Origin: Streptomyces kanamyceticus
Lineage (GTDB): Bacteria > Actinomycetota > Actinomycetes > Streptomycetales > Streptomycetaceae
Direction of reading: 5' to 3'
DNA: 64,000 bases
NCBI RefSeq assembly: GCF_008704495.1
Contig: NZ_CP023699.1
Span: 4,278,001 to 4,342,000, forward strand
Position numbers and translations under genes: made by a program. Positions within the stretch are counted from its first letter, which is position 1; each line of letters opens with the position of its first letter. Shown in pieces: positions 55,580-62,999 of this stretch. The notes beneath the pieces were generated by a model. It had not been told where the DNA came from. It saw nothing but the letters and a program-made list of their open reading frames with translations, and did no database searches.

Positions 55580-56191
55580 ATGCAGGACGACCGGGAAGAA
55601 GAGGACAGGGACGGGGACGAGGACAAGGACCGCGAGCCCGGGCCGTGGGAGTACCGGGCGCGGGAGGGGTTCATCAGGAAGCTGATCCCCGGCGAGGTCA
55701 TCGCCGCCGTGCCCGCCGCCCGAAAAGCCGCCGAAGTAGAGGGCCGCAGGGTGCAGTTCGACTTCCTCGACGACGAGGCGGTCCTGAAGATGCTGCGGCT
55801 GCGCTCCATCGACGACGAACAGCTCATCAGCGCCGGGAAGAGGGCGGGCTATCCCACCGCCTTCATCCTCTTCGGTCTCTTCGTCTACTGGGGCGCGTAC
55901 GTCCAGGCCTGGGAATCGGACCGCAACAAGTCGCTCTTCTACGCGGGAGCCGGAGCCATCGTCGCGGTGACACTCCTGCTCTTCGTCGTCACACTGGTCC
56001 GGCAGTGGGGAAATCGCCCGCGCCAGAAAGTCAGGGCCCGCGCGGCCGCGTACCGGAAGATCGCCCACATCGCCGCGGAGAACGGCGGTGACATTCCGAC
56101 CTTCTACCCGCATTACGGCCCTTATCCGTTCGCGGCGAATTTCCACCCGGAGGCGGACGAACTCGAACTGCCGGAGCGGAACAGGTACTGA
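55580..56191 (+). CDS. membrane protein (M5b), module V
   Basis: Protein of 203 aa, paralog of M5a with LIPGEVIAAVPAARKAAEVE, VQFDFLDDEAVLKMLRLR, two hydrophobic segments and the tail YRKIAHIAAENGGDIPTFYP. The N-terminus is highly acidic. The ATG at 55580 is preferred to the open-frame start 11 codons earlier. Confidence 0.72.
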   Translation: MQDDREEEDRDGDEDKDREPGPWEYRAREGFIRKLIPGEVIAAVPAARKAAEVEGRRVQFDFLDDEAVLKMLRLRSIDDEQLISAGKRAGYPTAFILFGLFVYWGAYVQAWESDRNKSLFYAGAGAIVAVTLLLFVVTLVRQWGNRPRQKVRARAAAYRKIAHIAAENGGDIPTFYPHYGPYPFAANFHPEADELELPERNRY

Positions 56192-56357
56192 GGAGCCTGC
56201 CGGGGTTCCCGTGTCCAACCCCACACCCAGGGTGCGGTTCGCCGCCCGTCGCGAGGCGATCCGGGAGGCGATAGCGACAGCAACCCGCAATGCGGCACGG
56301 CAGCTTCCGGCTTTTCCAGGTGCGGGGGCCATTGTTGGAGCCACGGGCCGTTGCGCT

Positions 56358-56472
56358 CTTCGCCGAACGATACGGCGACGGTAAGCCTGGATAAGGCGAC
56401 TTGCACCATTTTCGCCGGTGGCGCGGCCGTCAATCCCACAGATACCGTCGGTGCGATGGAGACCCTCTCGCC
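56358..56472 (+). promoter_or_regulatory. shared module-leader element, copy ahead of L6
   Basis: Aligns with the regions ahead of W7 and L5: GCGCTCTTCGC at the start, a GGTAAGC-GGAT block, GGCGACTTG, a GGTGGCGCGGCC block and ATGGAGACCCTCTCGC at the end. The inverted repeat here is TCGCCG-N7-CGGCGA (56360-56378), a different sequence in the same place, 128 bases before the GTG of L6. Confidence 0.65.
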
Positions 56473-56487
56473 CAACAGGAGCCGACC

Positions 56488-57132
56488 GTGAAACGCCGCA
56501 CCATGCCCACCATCGCCGTGCTCGCCGCGACCACGGCTCTGGTCCTCACGGGCTGCAGCAGCAATTCCGATTCGAGCGACAAGATCGAGGGAGCGGGCGG
56601 GGAGGCGAGCACGAGCCCGAAGACCCCTAAGGACTCGTCCACCGCACCGGCCAAGCTCCCTGACTTCGGCCTGCCCGCCGATGTGAAGGTCGAGATCGAG
56701 TCGGACACGACGGGCGACAAGGCGAAGGACCGGATCCTCAAGGAGCAGGCCGAGGGGCTGATGGCCCGGCAGCGCGTCTATGTGGACCTGGACCCCAATT
56801 CGCGCTATCTGACGCGGTATTACGCCGATGAGGCACTCGCGTTCTACGTCTCGGAGATCAAGAAAGCGAAGGCGGAAGGACGCACCATCACCGGGCTCTA
56901 CCGCTACTACGACCGCAAGGTCCAGAGCCACGACGACGACACCGCGACCGTCACCTACTGCGAGGACCGCTCCAAGGCGTACGCCAAGGACATCAAGTCG
57001 GGCAAGGCGCGCAAGACCAAGCCGAGCCCCGAGGACTTCATCAAGAACACGGCCACGCTCGCGAGGACCGAACAAGACACTTGGCTCGTGCAGTCCTTCC
57101 GCGGTGAGACCTCGTCGAAGGAGTGCCAGTGA
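56488..57132 (+). CDS. L-family lipoprotein (L6), module VI
   Basis: Lipoprotein of 214 aa with lipobox VLTGC, a Ser/Thr-rich linker and a domain that keeps the family pattern of one internal Cys (VTYCEDRSKAYAKDIKSGKA) and a Cys next to the end (SSKECQ). It is more divergent from L5 in the N-terminal half. CAGGAG lies upstream of the GTG at 56488. Confidence 0.8.
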   Translation: MKRRTMPTIAVLAATTALVLTGCSSNSDSSDKIEGAGGEASTSPKTPKDSSTAPAKLPDFGLPADVKVEIESDTTGDKAKDRILKEQAEGLMARQRVYVDLDPNSRYLTRYYADEALAFYVSEIKKAKAEGRTITGLYRYYDRKVQSHDDDTATVTYCEDRSKAYAKDIKSGKARKTKPSPEDFIKNTATLARTEQDTWLVQSFRGETSSKECQ

Positions 57133-58145
57133 GCAGGCTGCGCAAGGTGACCCGCACCGCGGCAGGTTCGGGCATAGCGGTTCTCCTGGTGCTCGGCTCC
57201 GTGGGCCCGGCGGTGGCGGGCGACGGCAGCGGCAGTTCCGGTGAACCGCCCGCGGGTGACGGCGGCGGCTCGTCCGGGAACGGCGCCATCGGGGCGCAGG
57301 TCCAGTTCAAGACCAACTTCAAGGGCGGCAAGGGCGCCAGCCCCATCGCCCAGAGCGAAGGCTCGTGGGACCCGCCGCTGTGCTGGACCCAGCCCAAGTT
57401 CACGGGGAAGCAGTACAAGGAGTACTCGGAGAAGACCGCGCCCATCGACCCGACCTCCGGCAAGCCCCTGCCGGGCTGGGACAAGGGCAAGGAATTCCAC
57501 GAGAAGGACAAGGGCGCCTGGTGGTACCGGACGTACGACGTCGACCGGCTGAGGTCGGGGAACGTCAAGCCCGCTGACATGGCCAAGTGCACGCCGATCA
57601 CGCCCGTTCAGTGGGTCGAGCAGGGAGACCCGCCCAAGCAGGCCATCTCGCCGCTCGTGCTCGCCGGCCTCGCCTACGCGCGGACCAAGCTCCCCGCGCC
57701 CCCGGTCACGCTCCGGCCCGCCGCCGACAACCAGATCGTGAACCTGGCCACGCACGTGAAGTTCGACGCGCCGATCGACCCGGTCTGGGTGACGGCCCAC
57801 TTCGACCACCTCGGCGTCGACATCGCGGCGACCACCGTCGCCAGGCCCGTCGCCCTCCGCGTCGACGCGGGCACCGAATTCGCCGACCCGCAGTCCTGCA
57901 CGTACGACTTGACCAAGTCCAAGTCCGGCTACCAGCTGGACACGTCGAAGGACGGCTGCAACATCAAGTACCGGAAGTCCTCAGGTGACGGTGCCTACCA
58001 GCTCCAGGCGCGCGTCACCTGGAAGGTGACCTGGACCAACTCCGCGGACCCCGAAGGGCCCGCGCAGCAGCCGGCGCTCCCCGACGGCCTGTCCACGTTC
58101 GAACAGGACGTCGCCGTCAAGGAGATCCAGTCCATCAACCGGTGA
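57129..58145 (+). CDS. S-family secreted four-cysteine protein (S6), module VI
   Basis: Exported protein of 338 aa with a signal peptide ending near AVA, a Gly/Ser-rich linker and the S domain: PPLCWTQPKFTGK, WWYRTYDVDRL, VARPVALRVDAGT, NIKYRKSSGDGAYQLQARV and the end VKEIQSINR. Four Cys are present at corresponding places. Coupled to L6 by a GTGA overlap. Confidence 0.82.
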   Translation: MSRLRKVTRTAAGSGIAVLLVLGSVGPAVAGDGSGSSGEPPAGDGGGSSGNGAIGAQVQFKTNFKGGKGASPIAQSEGSWDPPLCWTQPKFTGKQYKEYSEKTAPIDPTSGKPLPGWDKGKEFHEKDKGAWWYRTYDVDRLRSGNVKPADMAKCTPITPVQWVEQGDPPKQAISPLVLAGLAYARTKLPAPPVTLRPAADNQIVNLATHVKFDAPIDPVWVTAHFDHLGVDIAATTVARPVALRVDAGTEFADPQSCTYDLTKSKSGYQLDTSKDGCNIKYRKSSGDGAYQLQARVTWKVTWTNSADPEGPAQQPALPDGLSTFEQDVAVKEIQSINR

Positions 58146-58158
58146 ACCGGTGAGACGA

Positions 58159-58186
58159 CCGGGCCGGTGCGCAGGCACCGGCCCGG
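58159..58186. terminator. bidirectional terminator hairpin
   Basis: A perfect 12-base stem (CCGGGCCGGTGC and its complement) with a four-base loop, between the convergent S6 and P6b genes. Confidence 0.8.
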
Positions 58187-58188
58187 AG

Positions 58189-58773
58189 TCAGTCCACCCA
58201 GCCCAGCGAACCCGCCATCGCCTCGCACAGCCGCTCCATCGGCCCCACCATCCCGGTGAGCGGCGCCGCGAAGGCGAGCATCAAGTAGCCCGTGCCGCCC
58301 GGCATGTGGACGTGGAAGTCCAGGCTCGCGGGACCGAGGACGCGTACGGCGGGGCCCGCGGGCAGGTCCACCACCGTGATCTCGCGCTGTGGACCGCCCT
58401 CCTCCTGCCTCAGTTCGAGCAGTTCCGCGTACGCCTCCGGCTCCGCCGGAGTCTTGCCCAGCGGCACCAGCGAGACCAGGAGCGAGGCGGGCATGCCGCC
58501 GTCCCGCGAGGTCGCCAGGAGGTAGAACTCCATGGCGCCGCGCGTGCGCCCCGTCTCCGCGGTGTTGCGCAGGGTCGCCCAGACCTTGCGCGTGAGGTCG
58601 GCGGAGACGCCGCGGCCCTCCGCCTGCCGGTCCACGAAGGTCTTGAGCTGGGCGCGCCACCGGTCCTGGGTGAGATCGATGCGGAACCAGTCCCGGGGAA
58701 CGAGCAGGCGGTAGTCCCTGGGAACCGCCGCCCGGGGCGGGGGCAGATCGGTCCCCGGTGGCATGTCCGTCAC
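58189..58773 (-). CDS. P-family soluble protein (P6b), module VI
   Basis: Protein of 194 aa with the P-family opening YRLLVPRDWFRIDLTQDRWR, a helical segment, EFYLLATSRDGGMPASLLVS and a C-terminal helix with MERLCEAMAGSLGWVD. GTGA overlap with P6a. Similar to P2, P3 and P4a, so P6a and P6b represent the two P subfamilies side by side. Confidence 0.73.
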   Translation of the reverse strand: MTDMPPGTDLPPPRAAVPRDYRLLVPRDWFRIDLTQDRWRAQLKTFVDRQAEGRGVSADLTRKVWATLRNTAETGRTRGAMEFYLLATSRDGGMPASLLVSLVPLGKTPAEPEAYAELLELRQEEGGPQREITVVDLPAGPAVRVLGPASLDFHVHMPGGTGYLMLAFAAPLTGMVGPMERLCEAMAGSLGWVD

Positions 58774-59444
58774 CCCGGCATCACCACAGTCGCCCCCTCG
58801 TCGTCGAAGAAGCGCACGCTCTTCACGATCCCGGCGAACATGGCGGAGAAGGTGTCCCATCCCTCGGCGGTCGGGGTGCCCATCTCCAGGACCACGGCGG
58901 TCCCGTTCTTGACCGGGATCTGCACCTGGATGAAGGAGGTCGTCAGCGGCTCCGCCTGCCCGGTCTGGGTCAGCGCGGCGTCCACCATGGCCTGACGGCT
59001 GCCGACGCAGGTCACCGCCGGGCCGCAGGGCAGCATGACCTCGGTCACCTCGCCGATGTCCAGGTGCCGCATCGTGGTGGCGATGAAGCCCGCGGGATTA
59101 CGTCCCGCCCGCTCGTCCAGGTCCGTCATGCTGACGTTGACCGTGGCGGTGCAGCGCACGCCCTCCACCTCGGTCGTGACGAACCCGGCGTACTGGACGC
59201 CCGCCTCGATGAAATCGTCGTAGTTCAGCGCGCACATGACAGCCCATTGCACGCGCACTTCCTCATCGGCGCCGGGCAGCGTGGTCGCGGCGAACGCGAG
59301 CAGCTGGTCGGCGAGGTCGTCCAGGTCCTCGGCCTCGAAGGGCAGCTCGAGGAAGCCCTCGGGCATCACCCAGCGGACCTCGATGCCGTCGCCCCCCGCG
59401 AGGCTGCGGCTGTCCTCTTCCACTTCAGTACTGTCAGTGGCCAT
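58770..59444 (-). CDS. P-family soluble protein (P6a), module VI
   Basis: Protein of 224 aa, close to P5: IEVRWVMPEGFLELPF, VTEVMLPCGPAVTC, VVLEMGTPTAEGWDTF and VKSVRFFDDEG. The ATG at 59444 is preferred because GAAGG lies five bases upstream; an ATG at 59456 would add four residues. It follows T6 closely. Confidence 0.73.
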   Translation of the reverse strand: MATDSTEVEEDSRSLAGGDGIEVRWVMPEGFLELPFEAEDLDDLADQLLAFAATTLPGADEEVRVQWAVMCALNYDDFIEAGVQYAGFVTTEVEGVRCTATVNVSMTDLDERAGRNPAGFIATTMRHLDIGEVTEVMLPCGPAVTCVGSRQAMVDAALTQTGQAEPLTTSFIQVQIPVKNGTAVVLEMGTPTAEGWDTFSAMFAGIVKSVRFFDDEGATVVMPG

Positions 59445-59458
59445 CCGAACCTTCATTC

Positions 59459-60676
59459 TCAGGCCGCCAGAGCCGCGTTGAACGGCTTCGGCGAGGGACG
59501 GGGCGAGGGGGAGGGCGTGGGGGTGGGCGCCGGCTTCTTCGGCGGCGCCTGGTACCCGGTCTTCTCGCCGTTCTCGCCGTGGAACATCCGGTTCAGGGCG
59601 CTGGCGAGGCCCCCTCCCTTGATGGCCGCGGTGATCTTCTTTCCGTCGAGGAGTTCCTTGCGCGCGGTCTTGCCGAGGATCTTGTTGGCCGCCTTGACCG
59701 CCACGCCGTTCAGGAAGTTGTGTCCGACGCCGTCCAGCGCGCGCAGCCCGTTGAAGCGCAGCGCCTTCAGCTTGGAAAGCCCCTTGAGGCCCTTGACCAG
59801 CTTGAAGCCCTTCAGGGCGCCGAGGCCGGGGAGCACACCGAGCAGGTCGGCACCCAGCTTCAGGAAGTCGAGCTTCCCGCCGCGCGCGATCATGTCGTAC
59901 GCATGCCCCGCGAGGGCCGCGGCGCTGGTGAGCACGGCGAGCGTCGCGAAGATCGGCACGAGGAACTGCAGTGGCGGCACGAAGGCGCAGATCACCGCGA
60001 GCACGGACAGTACGGCGGATATGTTCGACAGCGCGTCCGCCCAATCCGCGAGGAAGTTCATGAAGCCGCCGGGGTCACGCACGTCGTCGTGGTGCACGAC
60101 GTTCTTGATGTGCTTGGCGGCCTTGTCGCCCGCGTCGTCGTAGATCTCCCTGGCTTCCTTCACCAGTTTCCGCGACGCGCCGATGTCGAGAAGGGCCTCG
60201 GACTTCTTCTTGACCCAGCGGTCGTACTCCTCCTTGTCCTTCGCGGGAATGTTGTTCATCGGATACTTGTCGGTGAACTTCTTCACCTCACGCTCGGCGA
60301 CGTCATGGTCACCCTTCGCCAGGTGATAGTCGCTCAGCGCCTTGTCGGCCTTCCGCTGCGCCCTGCGCATCTCGCTGGCGAACTCGTCCGAGCTGCCCTC
60401 GCGCACCTGCTCACCGACGGCCTTGGCGGCCTCGTCGTAGCGCTCGTACGACTTCTTGAGCTTGTCCGCGGTGCCACCCGCCATTTCGTGGAAGCCCTTA
60501 CCGGCCTCACTGTCCCAGCCCTCCACCGACGAGAGGGCCTTGATGACCCGGGACTGCTCATCGATCATGTCGGCCATCTTGCGCAATTTCCGCCCGAGTT
60601 CGGCGACTTCCTCCGGATCGCCCGGGGTCGGGTCGTCATGCCACAGCGGCGGCCAGTCGCTGTCCGTCCTGCTCAT
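59459..60676 (-). CDS. T-family putative T7SS-secreted protein (T6), module VI
   Basis: Protein of 405 aa. Opening DWPPLWHDDPTPGDPEEVAE, WDSEAGKGFHEMAGGTADKL and HHDDVRDPGGFMNFLADWAD, then a hydrophobic hairpin at about 220-265 and KLVKGLKGLSKLKALRFNGL. A Pro/Ser-rich tail ends PFNAALAA. The plan and tail match T5. ATGA overlap with W6. No enzyme signature. Confidence 0.82.
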   Translation of the reverse strand: MSRTDSDWPPLWHDDPTPGDPEEVAELGRKLRKMADMIDEQSRVIKALSSVEGWDSEAGKGFHEMAGGTADKLKKSYERYDEAAKAVGEQVREGSSDEFASEMRRAQRKADKALSDYHLAKGDHDVAEREVKKFTDKYPMNNIPAKDKEEYDRWVKKKSEALLDIGASRKLVKEAREIYDDAGDKAAKHIKNVVHHDDVRDPGGFMNFLADWADALSNISAVLSVLAVICAFVPPLQFLVPIFATLAVLTSAAALAGHAYDMIARGGKLDFLKLGADLLGVLPGLGALKGFKLVKGLKGLSKLKALRFNGLRALDGVGHNFLNGVAVKAANKILGKTARKELLDGKKITAAIKGGGLASALNRMFHGENGEKTGYQAPPKKPAPTPTPSPSPRPSPKPFNAALAA

Positions 60677-60984
60677 TTCTTCCCCTTGCTCTGCGCCTTG
60701 GCTTCCCTGATCGCCTTGGCCAACTCTTCATCGATCTTGTCGTACGTCTTGGCGGCGGTCGAAGTGAACTCGGCCAGCTTCTCGAGCTCCTTCATGAGCT
60801 TCTTCCTGGTTTTCTTCCAGGTGTCCCCAAATTCCGAAAAGGCATCTTTCAGACCGCCGTGCCCCACCGCGGCGCCGTACTCGTCGGCGGGATTCCCGTT
60901 GCGTTCGAACTCGTCGTGGATCTTCCCCAGATCTCGTGAACACTTCTTGATGGCGGCTAGATCCGCCTTGATGTGGTCCCCCAC
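60673..60984 (-). CDS. WXG100-like protein (W6), module VI
   Basis: Helical protein of 103 aa, very similar to W5: SEFGDTWKKTRKKLMKEL, YDKID (YxxxD) and the Lys-rich tail KAQSKGKK. The GTG at 60984 (VGDHIKADL) aligns with the W5 start and has GGGGGG eight bases upstream; a GTG at 60993 has no such site. Confidence 0.84.
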   Translation of the reverse strand: MGDHIKADLAAIKKCSRDLGKIHDEFERNGNPADEYGAAVGHGGLKDAFSEFGDTWKKTRKKLMKELEKLAEFTSTAAKTYDKIDEELAKAIREAKAQSKGKK

Positions 60985-61145
60985 GGGGACCACCCCCCTT
61001 CTGGCTGATACCGGCTATGCACGGGACAACAGCGGTCCCACCAACCGAATTCTTCCTCCCGGGTGCCACCCGGCACCCGATACGCTCTCGATTGCAGCAA
61101 GTTTGTTCCGTACCGACATTCCGTGCCGACGAGGAGAGTCTTGAC

Positions 61146-61820
61146 GTGACTTCCAGGGGCGAGCAGCGCATGATTTCCGATCGTCTCGGCGTCCGGGCCG
61201 AGGCGGCGGGATGGTGCACGATCGACAAGATCCCGGACCCGCCGGCCGAGGTGCTTCAGGCGGCCGGTAACCCACGGCTGCGCCCGGCCGTCATGCCCCC
61301 GCTGGGCATGCTCGGGACAGCGGTCGGTGCGCTGCTCATGCCGTTCGTCATGCTGCTGTCCCTACTGGACAGTGCCCGAGAGGCACTTGATCGGCTGTTC
61401 GAGAGTAAGAAGGACGAGAAGCGGCGGGCGCGCGAGGACGAGGCCCGGCGCAAGGCCATCGTCGCCGAGCAGGGGCTCGACCGCGTCTTCGACGGCAACT
61501 GGAGTGGCGCGGCGGGGCAGTTCCTGCTCCGCTGGTACGGCCACTCCTCTCACCATCAGCGTTTCGTCGTCGCGACCGAGGACGAGGTCGTCCTCGCGGC
61601 GCCGCCCAAGCGCGTGTCGGTGGGACGCGACAAGCGCATGGAGGTCGTCGCCCGCCTGGCCACCGGTCAAGCCGTGCTCTTCGACCCGTTCCTCGGCGAG
61701 TTCAGGACCCAGTTGCTGCTCCTGAAGTTCCACGACGGGTCGTGGCTGCGGCTCACGACCGAGGAGTTCCGCGGCGAGCTCCACATGCACGTGCTCCGGC
61801 AGCCGTCGTCGGGCAACTGA
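61146..61820 (+). CDS. membrane-associated protein of unknown function (M6)
   Basis: Protein of 224 aa. One long hydrophobic segment at about 50-75 (GTAVGALLMPFVMLLSLLDS), a charged helix with EDEARRKAIVAEQG and a strand-rich C-terminal domain (FVVATEDEVVLAAPPKRVSV, RTQLLLLKFHDGSWLRL) that may be PH-like. GAGGAG lies nine bases before the GTG at 61146. It diverges from W6. Confidence 0.65.
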   Translation: MTSRGEQRMISDRLGVRAEAAGWCTIDKIPDPPAEVLQAAGNPRLRPAVMPPLGMLGTAVGALLMPFVMLLSLLDSAREALDRLFESKKDEKRRAREDEARRKAIVAEQGLDRVFDGNWSGAAGQFLLRWYGHSSHHQRFVVATEDEVVLAAPPKRVSVGRDKRMEVVARLATGQAVLFDPFLGEFRTQLLLLKFHDGSWLRLTTEEFRGELHMHVLRQPSSGN

Positions 61821-61913
61821 CGCTTCACGCAGGGGAGTTGGCGCCGCGGATCGCACGGAGCCGACGACCGGCCCGCGGCGGCGCCGCCGCACCGCCTCGG
61901 GCCCACCCGCCTA

Positions 61914-61965
61914 CCGACGGGGAGTGGGGCGACGGAGGCACCCCCGTCGCCCCACTCCTCGTCGG
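61914..61965. terminator. long bidirectional terminator hairpin
   Basis: A 22-base stem with one G-U pair and an eight-base loop, between the convergent M6 and EsxA-like genes. Confidence 0.85.
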
Positions 61966-61979
61966 CGTGACGTCCGCGG

Positions 61980-62279
61980 CTACTTCTTGGCGGCCTTGCC
62001 GAGCTCGTCGTCGATCTGCTCGAACTTGTCCGCGGCGTTGGTGAGGTAGTCACCCATGCCGTCGAGACCGTCGATGGTGTCCTTCGCGCCCTTGACGAAC
62101 TCGTCGAAGCTCTCGTCGAACGCCTTCGAGGCGCTCTTGGTCACGAAGCCGGACTCGACCAGGTTCGCGATGTACTTCCGCAGACCGTCGAGCTTCTCCT
62201 TGAGCTTGTCCTTCTCCTTGACGACATGCTTCGCAGCATCCCGCATGTCCTGATATGTGACATCAAGGTCCTTGGACAT
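61980..62279 (-). CDS. WXG100 / EsxA-like protein
   Basis: Helical protein of 99 aa with VKEKDKLKEKLDGLRKYIAN, a turn at ESGFVTKSASKAFDESF in place of WXG, and the C-terminal FEQIDDELGKAAKK (F variant of YxxxD). It stands alone, minus strand, with GAGGAGG before the ATG. It differs from the W proteins in lacking the central Trp and looks more like a free-standing Esx-type substrate or partner. Confidence 0.78.
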   Translation of the reverse strand: MSKDLDVTYQDMRDAAKHVVKEKDKLKEKLDGLRKYIANLVESGFVTKSASKAFDESFDEFVKGAKDTIDGLDGMGDYLTNAADKFEQIDDELGKAAKK

Positions 62280-62690
62280 TGACCCTCCTCTTCAACTCGC
62301 CCCAGGGCCAACCCCCGTGGCTCCCGTTCAGAACGGAAGATGTGATCGTCCGCTCCTGCGGCAGCAGCTTACGGGTGAGGCGGAGGGGAACACACCCCGG
62401 TTCAGTTGCAGCTCTGCTATAACCGCGCACCCTCCCGCGTACACGAGGACCCGCATGAGGGCCCACACGAGCCGATAGCAACCGCAACCACGCAATTCGA
62501 CGCGGCGGCCCAGGCGGGCCAAAGGCGACGGGGACGGCCACCCGTGCGCTCTTCGCGTCACGACACCGTGACAGTTAAGCGGGATGCGGCAACTTGTCCC
62601 GCTATCTTCCCTGGCGGTCCGGCCACCCCACGGTTAACGTCGGCGCACTGGAGACACCCTTCGCACCCTGCCTGTCGCAAGGAGACAACC
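62280..62690. other. 411-base gap ahead of module VII
   Basis: Divergent upstream region of the EsxA-like gene and W7. It contains the third shared leader element (62551-62665). The remainder (62280-62550) has no gene or strong hairpin that I can support. Confidence 0.5.
62551..62665 (+). promoter_or_regulatory. shared module-leader element, copy ahead of W7
   Basis: Contains the perfect inverted repeat GTCACG-ACAC-CGTGAC at 62557-62572, then GTTAAGCGGGAT, GGCAACTTGTCCCGCTATC, CCTGGCGG and CACTGGAGACACCCTTCGC. The repeat is 134 bases before the GTG of W7. The three copies keep the same order of blocks and nearly the same distance to the first gene. Confidence 0.7.
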
Positions 62691-62987
62691 GTGACCGATC
62701 TCGGTGTGGACTACGACTACCTCTACACGATCAAGAACGACCTCGGCACGGTGCGCAGGGAATTCAAGGACTGCACCGGGCACCAGGAGGACCTGCGGGA
62801 CGAGTACGGATCGCCCTACGTCTCCGGGGCGATGGGTGATTTCACCACCAACTGGGACGACCACCGCAAAGAGCTCCTCGACAACATCGACAAGGTCGGA
62901 AAGCTCGTTGAGCAGGCCATCGAGAACTTCGAGGAGCTCGACAAGGAACTGGCCGAGGCCAGCAAGGGCAAGAAGAAGAACAAGTAA
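62691..62987 (+). CDS. WXG100-like protein (W7), module VII
   Basis: Helical protein of 98 aa. Turn region GDFTTNWDDHRKELLDNI, motif FEELDKELAEAS and the tail KGKKKNK. AAGGAGACAACC precedes the GTG at 62691. This module has no L-S pair ahead of W although it has the shared leader. Confidence 0.83.
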   Translation: MTDLGVDYDYLYTIKNDLGTVRREFKDCTGHQEDLRDEYGSPYVSGAMGDFTTNWDDHRKELLDNIDKVGKLVEQAIENFEELDKELAEASKGKKKNK

Positions 62988-62999
62988 GGGAGACAGCAC

